A program made the translations under genes and the position numbers. From positions 6,758,001 through 6,822,000 of the forward strand of contig JAXGXG010000001.1 of NCBI GenBank assembly GCA_040772845.1: DNA of 64,000 bases, read 5' to 3'. The stretch comes from PWXP01 sp040772845. GTDB taxonomy: Bacteria; Planctomycetota; Planctomycetia; Pirellulales; Thermoguttaceae. Below are positions 18,224-26,332 of the stretch, one piece after another; the stretch's first letter is position 1, and each line of letters begins with the position of its first letter. The notes beneath the pieces were generated by a model that did no database searches, was not told where the DNA came from, and was given only the letters and a program-made list of their open reading frames with translations.

Positions 18224-18380
18224 GGGCTGTCAAAAAGTTGGGGTTGACACGGTGTTTGGATAGTGCGATTTCATTCCTTCCGCCCGCCGCCAATCCAAAA
18301 GTCGCTTGTTACGGTACGGTTTCGACTCCCACACGCCGCGCACCAGCGGCCACTGATCCGCGCCTATTCGCCGTAGGCGA
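18224..18380 (-). repeat. 155-bp dispersed repeat, copy 1 (inverted)
   Basis: Reverse complement of this segment is nearly identical to 26097-26251, from TCGCC(TAC/TCC)GGCGAATAGG to CCCCAACTTTTTGACAGCCC. The end segment recurs alone at about 18538-18572. The flank carries the GGGTGCAGCAGCGGGCTTGC motif at 18202-18221. Confidence 0.8.
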
Positions 18381-18537
18381 TGCCTGAACGCGCCACCCCC
18401 AGCCTCTCCTGCCACCCTGCTACATCGGGCACGTTCAAGTTCGGATCAAAGACACAATCCAACCCGGCACTCGCTCACGCGGCTAGAAGACCTATCGGAC
18501 CCCAGAACCGGAACAAACCTTGCGCAACCCCAAATCG

Positions 18538-18597
18538 CCGCAACCCCAACTTTTTGACAGCCCAGGCCGGGCAAGCCGGCCGGTGGCCTTATTCCAG
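18538..18597 (+). repeat. Partial copy of the 155-bp repeat end plus GC-rich unit
   Basis: CAACCCCAACTTTTTGACAG at 18541-18560, followed by CCCAGGCCGGGCAAGCCGGC and CGGTGGCC, matches the end of the 26.1-26.27 kb copy. Only this end is present. The rest of 18200-18853 holds further fragments (GGCTCTCCCGTTTCTAGGTG near 18658; AAGACCGCCTGAAGGCGG at 18723) and no gene. Confidence 0.7.
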
Positions 18598-18853
18598 CCG
18601 TGTGAGTCCCCTGCTGCACCCACCGTAAGGACAGCGGCGAACAAGGAGGCTCTTTTCGGCTCTCCCGTTTCTAGGTGCAAACCGTACTGAAGCCGCCGTT
18701 CCGGCTCGCGCCGGAAGGACGAAAGACCGCCTGAAGGCGGAACTACAAACCGACGATGCACCCAGAAATCTGCAAACAATGAGGTTCATGCCCCCCACCC
18801 CCCGCAAGGTGGTCGCTTCTCGGAAAAAAACGGCCGATCGATCTAAAGGCGGC

Positions 18854-18882
18854 TTGAAGCGGCCGCTGCAATAGTGTAAAAT
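18854..18882 (+). promoter_or_regulatory. Promoter of feoAB
   Basis: TTGAAG at 18854-18859, a 17-bp spacer and TAAAAT at 18877-18882, a strong match to the sigma70 consensus. It sits directly upstream of the iron-box-like palindrome. Confidence 0.65.
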
Positions 18883-18891
18883 TGATTGAGG

Positions 18892-18906
18892 TGAGATTGA
18901 GTCTCA
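18892..18906 (+). promoter_or_regulatory. Candidate iron-responsive operator (Fur-like)
   Basis: TGAGA-TTGAG-TCTCA, an inverted repeat with a 5-nt spacer, preceded by a related GATTGAGG half-site. It falls just after the -10 box, over the likely transcription start. Fur-type repressors bind related TGA(N)TCA palindromes upstream of feo genes; the regulator here is inferred, not shown. Confidence 0.45.
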
Positions 18907-18943
18907 GTTAGAAGAAGCCCCCTGACAGCCTGAGTTGGCCCCA

Positions 18944-19177
18944 ATGGTTGATAAAGCGGTTCCCTTAAGTTCCCTCCTCGCGGGGGAGTCTGCTACGGTT
19001 TGCCGCATTACCGGTTGCGCACACGATGTTCATCGTCTCGAGGAGTTCGGCTTGCGCGGCGGCTCGCGGATTCGTATGTTTCGGACTGGCAATCCGTGTA
19101 TCTTGCGATTGGGCGGCGGGAAAGTCTGTCTCCGTTCCGACCCCGCACTTAGCATTCTCGTAGAACGACATGCTTGA
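18944..19177 (+). CDS. feoA: Ferrous iron transport protein A
   Basis: A 77-residue SH3-like cytoplasmic protein that supports FeoB. The pattern L(S)SLLAGESATVCRI...LEEFGLRGGSRIRM..GNPCILRLGGGKVCLRSDPALSILV is typical of FeoA. ATG 18944 is preferred; TTG 18935 is an alternative. The stop overlaps the feoB start by 8 nt, which indicates translational coupling. Confidence 0.9.
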   Translation: MVDKAVPLSSLLAGESATVCRITGCAHDVHRLEEFGLRGGSRIRMFRTGNPCILRLGGGKVCLRSDPALSILVERHA

Positions 19178-21437
19178 TTCGCCGAGAATGCCGCAACAGC
19201 CGTCCGTGGTCGCTGGAAATCTTATTACGGTTGCTCTGGTCGGAAATCCAAACACCGGCAAGTCAACCCTCTTTGGCGCCCTGGTGGGGGTCCGCCAACA
19301 TGTGGGCAATTATCCGGGCGTAACGGTCGAGCGGAAGGCCGGCCGCATGACCTTGGGCGGTCGGCAACTCGAAGTGTTGGATCTGCCCGGCCTCTATAGC
19401 TTGGCGCCCCGCAGCCGGGATGAAATGGTTGCCTGCGAGGTCCTGCTGGGTGATTGCAGGGGCTTGGATCATGCCCATGCCGTCCTGTGCGTGGCAGATG
19501 CGGTCAATCTGGAGCGAAGCCTGTACCTTGTAAGCCAGGTCATGGAACTGGGGTTGCCGGTTGTGCTTGCGGTGAACATGCTCGATGTGGCGAAGGAGCA
19601 TGGCATTGGAATCGACCTGGCGGCACTCCAGCAGCGGCTTCCGATTCCTGTGGTCGGCATCCAGGCGAACCGGCGGCTGGGAATGGACGAACTAAAAAAA
19701 GCCCTGGCTGGTGTTTTGGAAGCCGATCCGCCTGCATATCGGGCGCCGTTTCCCGAAGTCTTCGAGCGAGAAGTGGAGCAACTGACTCGCCACTGGTCGT
19801 CGAGCGGCGATGGTGGCCCTGTTGGAGCAGGCGTGGCTCGGCGATTGCTGCTCGACGTTGGCGGACAGCTTCAGTCGGACATGCTGGCCCGCGGGAGCCT
19901 GCCGGAGGACGCCGGGGTGGAATTGGCGTCGGCTCGCATACGGCTGGCCGATGCAAACTGTGCGATTCCCGCCGTTGAAACGACGGCGAGGTATGCATGG
20001 GTTCACACCGTTCTCGAAGACGCGATTCGGCATCCTGATGCCTCGCGAACGTCCTTCAGCGATCGAGTGGATCATGTGCTTACCCATCGTTTCTGGGGGA
20101 TGCTGGTCTTTGTGGCGGTGATGGTGGCCATTTTTCAGGCGGTGTTCGTTGGCGCTCAACCGCTGATGGACGGAATCGCAACGGGAGTCGAATACGCGGG
20201 TTCATGGGTCGAAGTCTTGGTTCCGCCCGGAGCCTTACAGAGTCTGCTGCAGAAGGGTATTGTCGGCGGAGTTGGCGCGATCCTGGTGTTTCTGCCGCAG
20301 ATTGTGATCCTGTTTCTGTTCCTGGCGGTTTTGGAAGACTGCGGATATATTGCCCGCGCGGCCTTTCTGGCCGATCGGATGATGGCCCGGGTCGGCCTTA
20401 GCGGCAAGGCGTTCATCCCGATGCTTTCGTGTTTTGCGTGCGCGGTGCCGGGGATCATGGCGGCGCGCGTGATCGAGAACGATCGCGACCGGTTGACGAC
20501 CATCCTCGTTGCGCCGTTGCTGACGTGTTCGGCTCGTCTGCCCGTCTATGCGCTGATCATCGGCGCGTTCGTACCGCCGTGGACGTATTTCTGCGGAATC
20601 TTGAATCTGCAGGGGCTCGTGTTGGCCGGGTTGTATGCGCTTGGGATCGCCGCTGCGGTGGTTGCTTCGCTGATCCTCAAGCGAACGATGCTGCGCGGTG
20701 CGGCGCCGCCGTTTCTGCTGGAGCTGCCCAGTTATAAATGGCCCTCTTTGCGAAACGTGACCTTCCGGGTTGTCCAGCGGGTGTGGCAATTCCTTCGATG
20801 TGCCGGGACGCTGATCCTGTTTGTTTCCGTGATGGTTTGGGCCGCTCTGTATTTTCCGCAGAATCCGCCGTCTCTGACGCCGCTTCGGCAGTCGTTGCAA
20901 TCGCTCGAAGCGCGACAGCGGCAGGTTCCCGCAGATTCACCGGAGTATGCACAACTGTCCGAGAGGATTGTCGAACTCGACCACGAAATCACCGGAGAAC
21001 AGCAGCGGCAGAGCATTCTCGGTCAGTTGGGCCACGTGATCGAGCCGGCCGTTCGGCCATTGGGATGGGACTGGCGGATCGGCTGTGCCGTGCTCGCCTC
21101 GCTGCCGGCCCGCGAGGTCGTCGTCTCAACCATGGGAGTGATCTACAATCTGGGCGAGGATGTGGACCCAGGTTCGGAAGAGGATTTGAACGTCTTGCAG
21201 CGAAAGATGCGATCCGCCACGTGGAACGGCTCCGATCGGCCCGTTTTTACCTTGCCCGTCGCCCTTTCCATTCTGGTCTTTTACGCCCTGTGCGCCCAGT
21301 GTGCCGCCACGCTGGCCGTCATGAAACAGGAAACCGGCAGTTGGCGCTGGCCAGTCTTCGCCTTTACCTACATGACCGTCCTGGCCTACCTGGGCGCGCT
21401 GTTGACCTATCAGCTTGGTACCTGGCTTGCCGGGTGA
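19170..21437 (+). CDS. feoB: Ferrous iron transporter FeoB
   Basis: 755 residues. The N-terminal G domain shows G1 GNPNTGKST (25-33), G2-region HVGNYPGVTVE, G3 DLPG (71-74) and G4 NMLD (about 135), followed by a helical GDI-like spacer and a membrane domain with two Gate segments. FeoB imports Fe2+ across the cytoplasmic membrane using its GTPase. The membrane half contains CGYIARAAFLADRMMARVGLSG and the conserved LSCFACAVPGIMAAR. A hydrophilic, charged stretch near residues 570-610 (LQSLEARQRQVPADSPEYAQ) is an insertion seen in some FeoB proteins. It follows feoA with an 8-nt overlap and shares its promoter. Confidence 0.96.
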   Translation: MLDSPRMPQQPSVVAGNLITVALVGNPNTGKSTLFGALVGVRQHVGNYPGVTVERKAGRMTLGGRQLEVLDLPGLYSLAPRSRDEMVACEVLLGDCRGLDHAHAVLCVADAVNLERSLYLVSQVMELGLPVVLAVNMLDVAKEHGIGIDLAALQQRLPIPVVGIQANRRLGMDELKKALAGVLEADPPAYRAPFPEVFEREVEQLTRHWSSSGDGGPVGAGVARRLLLDVGGQLQSDMLARGSLPEDAGVELASARIRLADANCAIPAVETTARYAWVHTVLEDAIRHPDASRTSFSDRVDHVLTHRFWGMLVFVAVMVAIFQAVFVGAQPLMDGIATGVEYAGSWVEVLVPPGALQSLLQKGIVGGVGAILVFLPQIVILFLFLAVLEDCGYIARAAFLADRMMARVGLSGKAFIPMLSCFACAVPGIMAARVIENDRDRLTTILVAPLLTCSARLPVYALIIGAFVPPWTYFCGILNLQGLVLAGLYALGIAAAVVASLILKRTMLRGAAPPFLLELPSYKWPSLRNVTFRVVQRVWQFLRCAGTLILFVSVMVWAALYFPQNPPSLTPLRQSLQSLEARQRQVPADSPEYAQLSERIVELDHEITGEQQRQSILGQLGHVIEPAVRPLGWDWRIGCAVLASLPAREVVVSTMGVIYNLGEDVDPGSEEDLNVLQRKMRSATWNGSDRPVFTLPVALSILVFYALCAQCAATLAVMKQETGSWRWPVFAFTYMTVLAYLGALLTYQLGTWLAG

Positions 21438-21441
21438 CACA

Positions 21442-22470
21442 ATGACCTTCTGCCCGCTCGGTAATGCGAAGAACGCATCGCCCCTTTCTGACTCGGCGCT
21501 TTCCGATTTTGCCCGGGTACAGGGGCAGAATCTGGCGTTGTGCTTCGACCGGATTCGGGGGCAGACCGCCGACTGGCGGAACGAACCGCTTGCCGAGGCG
21601 CTTGTCGATGCGGCGCTGACGAAGACCATGCACGTATTGGCATCGAGCGGCCGGTGGGGTAAGGAGAACCAGACCGCGTCTAATGCTTTCTGGGAACCGG
21701 TCGAGCCATTTCTCCGGCTTGGATGGCTACAGTTGCGCGCCCGAACGAAGCCGCTGGGGTACGCCGGCGACTACGAACTGCTCGAAGCCATCTGCGAGAA
21801 TCGCTGTGCAGACGATCCTCTGGGGCGGATCTTCGACCGCTATTTTCTCGCCCAGGCGGCGCCGATGGCCGTGGCCGCGCGGACCCAGCAGAGCATGATC
21901 GCGATGGTCTCACACATCTACTCCCGGCCACCGGGCGAATACCGCTACGTTGGCTTCCAGCCAGGGCCGGCACTCGATCTTCGCCGGGCGTGCGCCATGC
22001 TCGACCTTGAGCGCCGGGCTGGAATTCACGCCACGTTGCTCGACCTCGATCCTGCCGCCGTTGACCATGCGGCAGAACACCTTCGCAACTGGCTGCCGGA
22101 AGACGCACTCTCGCGCCCTCGGGAGAATCTTTTCCGCATGGCAACGCGGGGGCTTGGCCAGCGACTCGGCACACCCGATTTCCTCGTTTGCCCCGGCTTG
22201 TTCGACTACTTCGACGACGAGGCGGCGGTTGCCAACTTGCGAATGTTTTGGGAGCAGCTTGCCGACGGCGGGCTGATGCTGGTTGGGAACTTCGCGCCCC
22301 ACAACCCGACGCGGGCCTATATGGAATGGGTCGCAAACTGGTACCTGACCTATCGCACCCCGCAGAAAATGGAGGAACTGGCGCTAACGGCAGGTATTCC
22401 CCGGACGGCATTCGACGTGGGCAGCGATCGCGTGGGGGTGAACCTCTTTCTCGTGGCGCAGAAGGGGTGA
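21442..22470 (+). CDS. SAM-dependent methyltransferase, EF/PhcB-like
   Basis: 342 residues from ATG 21442, only 4 nt after the feoB stop, so it is in the same transcript. The stretch KPLGYAGDYELLEAICENRC, then GRIFDRYFLAQAAPMAVAAR, resembles the family annotated as extracellular-factor or 3-hydroxypalmitate methyl ester synthases (PhcB type). The SAM-binding loop would be VGFQPGPALDLRRA, followed by an acidic LLDLDPAAVDHA. The usual glycine-rich motif is degenerate. The C-terminal half keeps the methyltransferase fold order (LVCPGLFDYFDDE, DGGLMLVGNFAP). Its link to iron uptake is only positional. Methyltransferase fold is likely; the substrate is inferred. Confidence 0.65.
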   Translation: MTFCPLGNAKNASPLSDSALSDFARVQGQNLALCFDRIRGQTADWRNEPLAEALVDAALTKTMHVLASSGRWGKENQTASNAFWEPVEPFLRLGWLQLRARTKPLGYAGDYELLEAICENRCADDPLGRIFDRYFLAQAAPMAVAARTQQSMIAMVSHIYSRPPGEYRYVGFQPGPALDLRRACAMLDLERRAGIHATLLDLDPAAVDHAAEHLRNWLPEDALSRPRENLFRMATRGLGQRLGTPDFLVCPGLFDYFDDEAAVANLRMFWEQLADGGLMLVGNFAPHNPTRAYMEWVANWYLTYRTPQKMEELALTAGIPRTAFDVGSDRVGVNLFLVAQKG

Positions 22471-22524
22471 GCCGAATGGTTGGCCGGCATCGCGCCAGCA
22501 GTGGGGGCAGGCTTAGGCGTTCCG

Positions 22525-23034
22525 TCACATGCCAGGATCATCGGCGGAAGGGCCGTACATACCGGGCACGAAGCAGTCGTTCAGCCGGAGGTAGACGCAA
22601 AGGTGGGCCCGGTGGTGGATCAGGTGGTTGAGCACGAATAGGCGTATGACCAGATGACGGGGCATGGTCAGCAGCGGCTGCCCTCCCTGGAGCAGGGACC
22701 AAGGCTTGTCCAGCTCGTCTTCCTGAATGGCCTCGATCGCGCGGCGCGCTGCCTGCACGTTGCGATCGAACAAAGCAAGGATCTCTTCAGCAGAGCCCAA
22801 CTGCGGCGTTTGGTAGGCCGGACCGTCTACCGGGGCGAAATCCCATGAATCCTGCGTGAGGGTTGGTTCGATCCATCCGGGGATTTCTGCGACGTGATTG
22901 GCATTCCACCCGATGGAATTCGATTTGGCGTGAGCCTTCCAGTCCAGCTTATCGTTGGGAATCCTTTCAAGCAGCTTCCGCGTACTGGCCATCTCCTGGT
23001 CGAACTCCGAAAGTAGCATTTCGACATAGCCCAT
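22525..23034 (-). CDS. DinB-family protein
   Basis: 169 residues forming the four-helix bundle of DinB/YfiT-like metal proteins. The likely metal triad is His in NANHVAE and two His in NHLIHHRAHLCVYLR. Start ATG at 23034 was chosen because an ideal Shine-Dalgarno (AACGGAGGT) lies 6 nt upstream. Family members act as thiol-dependent transferases or hydrolases; the substrate is unknown. It is convergent with the feoAB-methyltransferase operon. Confidence 0.8.
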   Translation of the reverse strand: MGYVEMLLSEFDQEMASTRKLLERIPNDKLDWKAHAKSNSIGWNANHVAEIPGWIEPTLTQDSWDFAPVDGPAYQTPQLGSAEEILALFDRNVQAARRAIEAIQEDELDKPWSLLQGGQPLLTMPRHLVIRLFVLNHLIHHRAHLCVYLRLNDCFVPGMYGPSADDPGM

Positions 23035-23198
23035 TACGGACCTCCGTTGAATATTTTGGGACCATCCGGATGTTTCCGGGAGGAACAAAGCAGTTTCCAG
23101 GTGGAATTGTACCGCAAGATGGTGCGACGGTAAGGGCCCCGGCCGCGATACTGAGGGCCGATCTTGGGGGAATCTTCGAATGCAGGATGGTTGCGGGG

Positions 23199-23250
23199 GT
23201 GCAGCAGCGGACTTACATGGCCGTTGCGTGAAATGCAAGCCCGCTGCTTG
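23199..23250. repeat. Imperfect inverted repeat, GCAGCAGCGG(A/G)CTT family
   Basis: The left arm AGCAGCGGACTTACA and the right arm (TGCAAGCCCGCTGCT on the top strand) pair with two mismatches around a 15-nt loop. Related fragments occur at 18202, 26541 and 41946. Confidence 0.55.
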
Positions 23251-23290
23251 CTGTTGGCCCCCTGTGAGTCGCGGCGTTTGAAGCCGCGGT

Positions 23291-23455
23291 TCACACCGTC
23301 GGCCGACGCATCCCTCCGGCAATCAGGCTGATGATAAACAGCACCAGAAAGATGAAGAACAGGATTTGCGCGATTTGCGACGCCCCTGCGGCAATTCCGC
23401 CAAACCCATCTGAAATCGACCGGTGTCGCCGTAACGGCGAGGCAAATACGTTCAT
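23291..23455 (-). pseudogene. DUF1328 (YtjA-like) small membrane protein remnant
   Basis: A 54-codon frame whose last 36 residues match the conserved DUF1328 half: GFGGIAAGASQIAQILFFIF, then LVLFIISLIAGG. In intact family members a first hydrophobic helix precedes this. Here the N-terminus reads MNVFASPLRRHRSISD, which is charged and unlike a membrane helix. The gene therefore appears to have lost or scrambled its first transmembrane segment, unless a different start in another frame is used. Confidence 0.6.
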
Positions 23456-23723
23456 CCGACCGGGGCAACAACCGCCGGTCGGTGGCACTGGGCAGCGACG
23501 GCGCGGAATCGCCAGCGTATTCTCAGGTATGGCTGCCAGAATGTCGCCATTGAACGACAGAGAGTCGGCGTCCGGCGGCGTTTGTCCGCCTCGGAGTTGG
23601 TCGGCCCCCTCTAGTCCCAGGAGGTCAAAAGGTGCTCTGAATCGGCCCGATACTCTGCGATCGACGATCGAAACACGTCGGCCCGATGGCGGCGGCCGCC
23701 GCCGCAGAACCCGCCATCCCCCC

Positions 23724-23752
23724 TTGACTTCCCACGTCTCCCTGCTTAACCT
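23724..23752 (+). promoter_or_regulatory. Possible promoter of the Gfo/Idh/MocA gene
   Basis: TTGACT at 23724-23729, a 17-bp spacer and TAACCT at 23747-23752. The -10 match is weak. It lies about 60 bp before ATG 23811. Confidence 0.35.
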
Positions 23753-23810
23753 CGGTTCTGTGAGAGGAAGGCAATTTCCTATCAACCAGCGTTTCCTTAG
23801 GAAAAATTCC

Positions 23811-25289
23811 ATGAACAAAATGAATCGTCGTCATTTTCTTGTTTCATCTTCTTCTGCTGCTTTGGCTGCAGGTACGTTCTCTGTACCTGCATTGATTGCA
23901 GGCAGTCCCAATGAAACAGTGCGTGTGGCCGTTTTGGGAAATGGTAATAAAGGGCGTGAACATAGCGGAATCCTGAACCGTCTGAATGCTGCTGGTGAAC
24001 CGTACAAACTTGCTGCCATTAGTGAAGTGGATTCTGTGCGTCTCGAGCAGGCGCAGAAAGTGTTCAAGCCGGAGAAACTGTACAATGACCCGCGCCGCGT
24101 ATTCGATGATTCGAACATTGATGCGGTCGTGGTAGCAACCCCGAATCAGTGGCACTGTCTTGCAGGGATTTGGGCGATGCAGGCGGGCCAACATGTGTAT
24201 GTCGAAAAGCCGCTATGCCTCACTTTCTGGGAAGGTCAACAGTTGTTTAATGCTTCCCGAAAGTATAACAAATGCGTGCAGATTGGCACACAAATGCGTA
24301 CAGACCGCGAAGCGCATGCTGCGGTAAAGAAGTTCCTTCACGAGGAAAAAGCTCTTGGCAGAATTCTCTCTGTCCGTATCAATCGTTATGCCGTCCGCCG
24401 ACCGATTGGTTTGCGTGCCGAGCCTCTTAAGGTTCAGCCGGAAGTGAACTACAATTTGTGGCTTGGTCCAGCGCAAGACCTTCCTCTTTACCGTTCCGGT
24501 CTCCACTATGACTGGCACTGGATGTGGAATACGGGAAACGGCGAAACCGGAAACTGGGGAGCGCACCTGATTGATGACTGCCGAAACGATGTTCTCTGCA
24601 ATCAGATCAAAGTCCCGAAACGGATTTTTACCTGCGGCGGCCGCCTTGGCCAGAAAGATGCCGGGGAGACTCCGAATACCATGTTCACCTATTTCGACAC
24701 GGGGGGCATTCCTGTCATTTTCGGTTTCTCCGGCGTAGAAGCAAAGGCAAAACGCGGTGCAACCTGCCCGTGCCCTGGCGCAAATCCGGGTTATATTGCC
24801 TACTGTGAGAATGGAACGTACGTGAAGCCTTGGGGACCTGCTTCTGCTTACGACAAAGCCGGCAAAAAAATCCGTACGTTTTCCACTTCCGATTATAGTC
24901 TGGGTGCTTACAATCACCTGAAGAACTTCTGCGAAAGTGTTCGCAGCAACGACCCCTCCAATCTTAACGGCGAGATTGAGTACGGCTTCGATTCCTCGTT
25001 CTGGTACAATTCAGCCAATACGTCCTACCGTCTTGGGGGAGGCTGGTCCCGCGAAAAGGCTCTGGCCATGGCGGAAGATACCGGGAAACTGGGCGACATG
25101 ATTGACGAAATGCAAGTATTTCTCGCCACGCAGGACATTGCGCTGGATGAGACTTTTGCCCTCAGTCCAATGCTCACGCTGGATGAAAAGGCCCGCAGAT
25201 TCACTGGTGAAAACGCCGATGCCGCCAATGCACTGATGGACGGTCGTCCTGGACGCGGTGAGTTCATGGTGCCGGAAGTCAATCTGTAA
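23811..25289 (+). CDS. Tat-exported Gfo/Idh/MocA-family oxidoreductase
   Basis: 492 residues with a twin-arginine signal (MNRRHFLVSSSSAALAAG) at the N-terminus. A Rossmann fold follows (VRVAVLGNGNKGREHSGIL) with the family's VVVATPNQWHC and YVEKPLC motifs near residues 110-135. These enzymes use NAD(P) to oxidise or rearrange sugars and cyclitols; exported planctomycete members are common. Composition is unusual: it is visibly richer in A/T and uses codons such as TCT, GCT, CTT and AAA more than the GC-rich neighbours. It stands alone between a degraded DUF1328 gene and a broken LamG gene. This suggests a horizontally acquired gene, but the gene itself looks intact. Confidence 0.88.
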   Translation: MNKMNRRHFLVSSSSAALAAGTFSVPALIAGSPNETVRVAVLGNGNKGREHSGILNRLNAAGEPYKLAAISEVDSVRLEQAQKVFKPEKLYNDPRRVFDDSNIDAVVVATPNQWHCLAGIWAMQAGQHVYVEKPLCLTFWEGQQLFNASRKYNKCVQIGTQMRTDREAHAAVKKFLHEEKALGRILSVRINRYAVRRPIGLRAEPLKVQPEVNYNLWLGPAQDLPLYRSGLHYDWHWMWNTGNGETGNWGAHLIDDCRNDVLCNQIKVPKRIFTCGGRLGQKDAGETPNTMFTYFDTGGIPVIFGFSGVEAKAKRGATCPCPGANPGYIAYCENGTYVKPWGPASAYDKAGKKIRTFSTSDYSLGAYNHLKNFCESVRSNDPSNLNGEIEYGFDSSFWYNSANTSYRLGGGWSREKALAMAEDTGKLGDMIDEMQVFLATQDIALDETFALSPMLTLDEKARRFTGENADAANALMDGRPGRGEFMVPEVNL

Positions 25290-25408
25290 CGGAAATCCGG
25301 CCAAAAGCTCGTAAGGTGAGCGTGAGCTGCGGTGCATGGTTCGCCGAGAAGACCAGCCGGGCCTAGCGTCAGACCATCAAGACGGTGCGGCTGCGGTTTC
25401 CCGGGTTT

Positions 25409-25437
25409 TTGACAACTGTACCCCGATGTGGTATCCT
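25409..25437 (+). promoter_or_regulatory. Near-consensus promoter in front of a gene remnant
   Basis: TTGACA at 25409-25414, a 17-bp spacer and TATCCT at 25432-25437. An intact ribosome-binding site AAAGGAGG and GTG (25517) follow, but that frame stops after nine codons. Confidence 0.6.
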
Positions 25438-25520
25438 GGGCGGTGAGTCCGGTAATTCGCATTGGCGAAGCATTTGATCGCAATCCTACGCCTTGGCGCA
25501 TAAAGGAGGTTTCCTCGTGA

Positions 25521-25775
25521 GCATCCTCGCAAGTCGTTATCGATGATGGCGTGAACTGGAAGGGCTACGTTGATGGCGTGGCCGTAACAGGATCGACGGT
25601 TGGGGCTTCCTTCGATTTCACCAGCTTCAGCGATCCGGCGAACGTGGCCTTTTGGATTGGGCGGGGGCGGCATAGCGACAATCCGGTCACGCTACTCGGG
25701 CAGATGGACGACGTCTCGGTGTGGGATAACGCCCTCTCGGCAACCGAGCTGCGCGGCAGTGAGAAGGAGCGTTAA
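25521..25775 (+). pseudogene. Fragment of a LamG/concanavalin-like domain protein
   Basis: The frame encodes QVVIDDGVNWKGYVDGVAVT, then a short LamG-like strand pattern ending GQMDDVSVWDNALSATELRG, the usual last strands of a LamG domain (compare the intact gene at 26603-27925, WIGHDMDGAG...LLDEVRISSIPLTPQQ). It begins straight after a TGA at 25518-25520. A good promoter, Shine-Dalgarno and GTG 25517 lie upstream but in a different frame. The simplest reading is a deletion that joined a gene's 5' end to the end of its LamG domain. C-terminal sorting signal absent. Confidence 0.65.
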
Positions 25776-25921
25776 GACTCTGCGAGAACGTCTGCGGGGC
25801 CGACACGACTTCTTGCCATATTGGCGTCTGCTGTGCGGTCTGCCAACAGGCGCGTTTTCGCCGTAGGCGATTCGCACCGTATGGTCACTACCCCGGCCCC
25901 ATGGCCGCGTCAAATTCCATT

Positions 25922-25964
25922 CCCGCGATATCTTTGCCGCCGCAGGCGGCAAAGACATCGCGGG
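25922..25964. repeat. 20-bp hairpin with GCA loop (one mismatch)
   Basis: Arms 25922-25941 and 25945-25964 pair at 19 of 20 positions around GCA, with the core GCCGCC-GCA-GGCGGC and outer arms CCCGCGAT(A/G)TCTTT. No T-tract follows. Confidence 0.85.
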
Positions 25965-25985
25965 TGTTCCGACCGGTTTGGCCGT

Positions 25986-26030
25986 TTCCCGGTTTGTTCC
26001 GCCGCCGCAGGCGGCGGAACAAACCGGGAA
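25986..26030. repeat. Perfect 21-bp hairpin with GCA loop
   Basis: Bases 25986-26006 are the exact reverse complement of 26010-26030, separated by GCA. The core is again GCCGCC-GCA-GGCGGC but the outer arms (TTCCCGGTTTGTTCC) differ from the hairpin 21 bp upstream. Confidence 0.9.
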
Positions 26031-26096
26031 TAAACGGGGATGTGCGGTGGTGCGTATGGTTTCCAGGGGTAAAGAAACCCCTGGCTACGGTGAGAA

Positions 26097-26251
26097 TCGC
26101 CTCCGGCGAATAGGCGGATCAGTGGCCGCTGGTGCGCGGCGTGTGGGAGTCGAAATCGTACCGTAACAAGCGACTTTTGGATTGGCGGCGGACGGAAGGA
26201 ACAAAACCGCACTATCCAAAAACCGTGTCAACCCCAACTTTTTGACAGCCC
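26097..26251 (+). repeat. 155-bp dispersed repeat, copy 2
   Basis: Near-identical to the reverse complement of 18224-18380. It is followed by the GC-rich GGCCGGGCAAGCCGGCCGGT unit also found after the partial copy at 18.55 kb, so the two units travel together. Confidence 0.8.
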
Positions 26252-26332
26252 AGGCCGGGCAAGCCGGCCGGTGGCCTTTTCCCAGGATACAAGTCCGTTC
26301 CTGCGCCCTTGTTCATCTGCGCAGGGTGGGGC

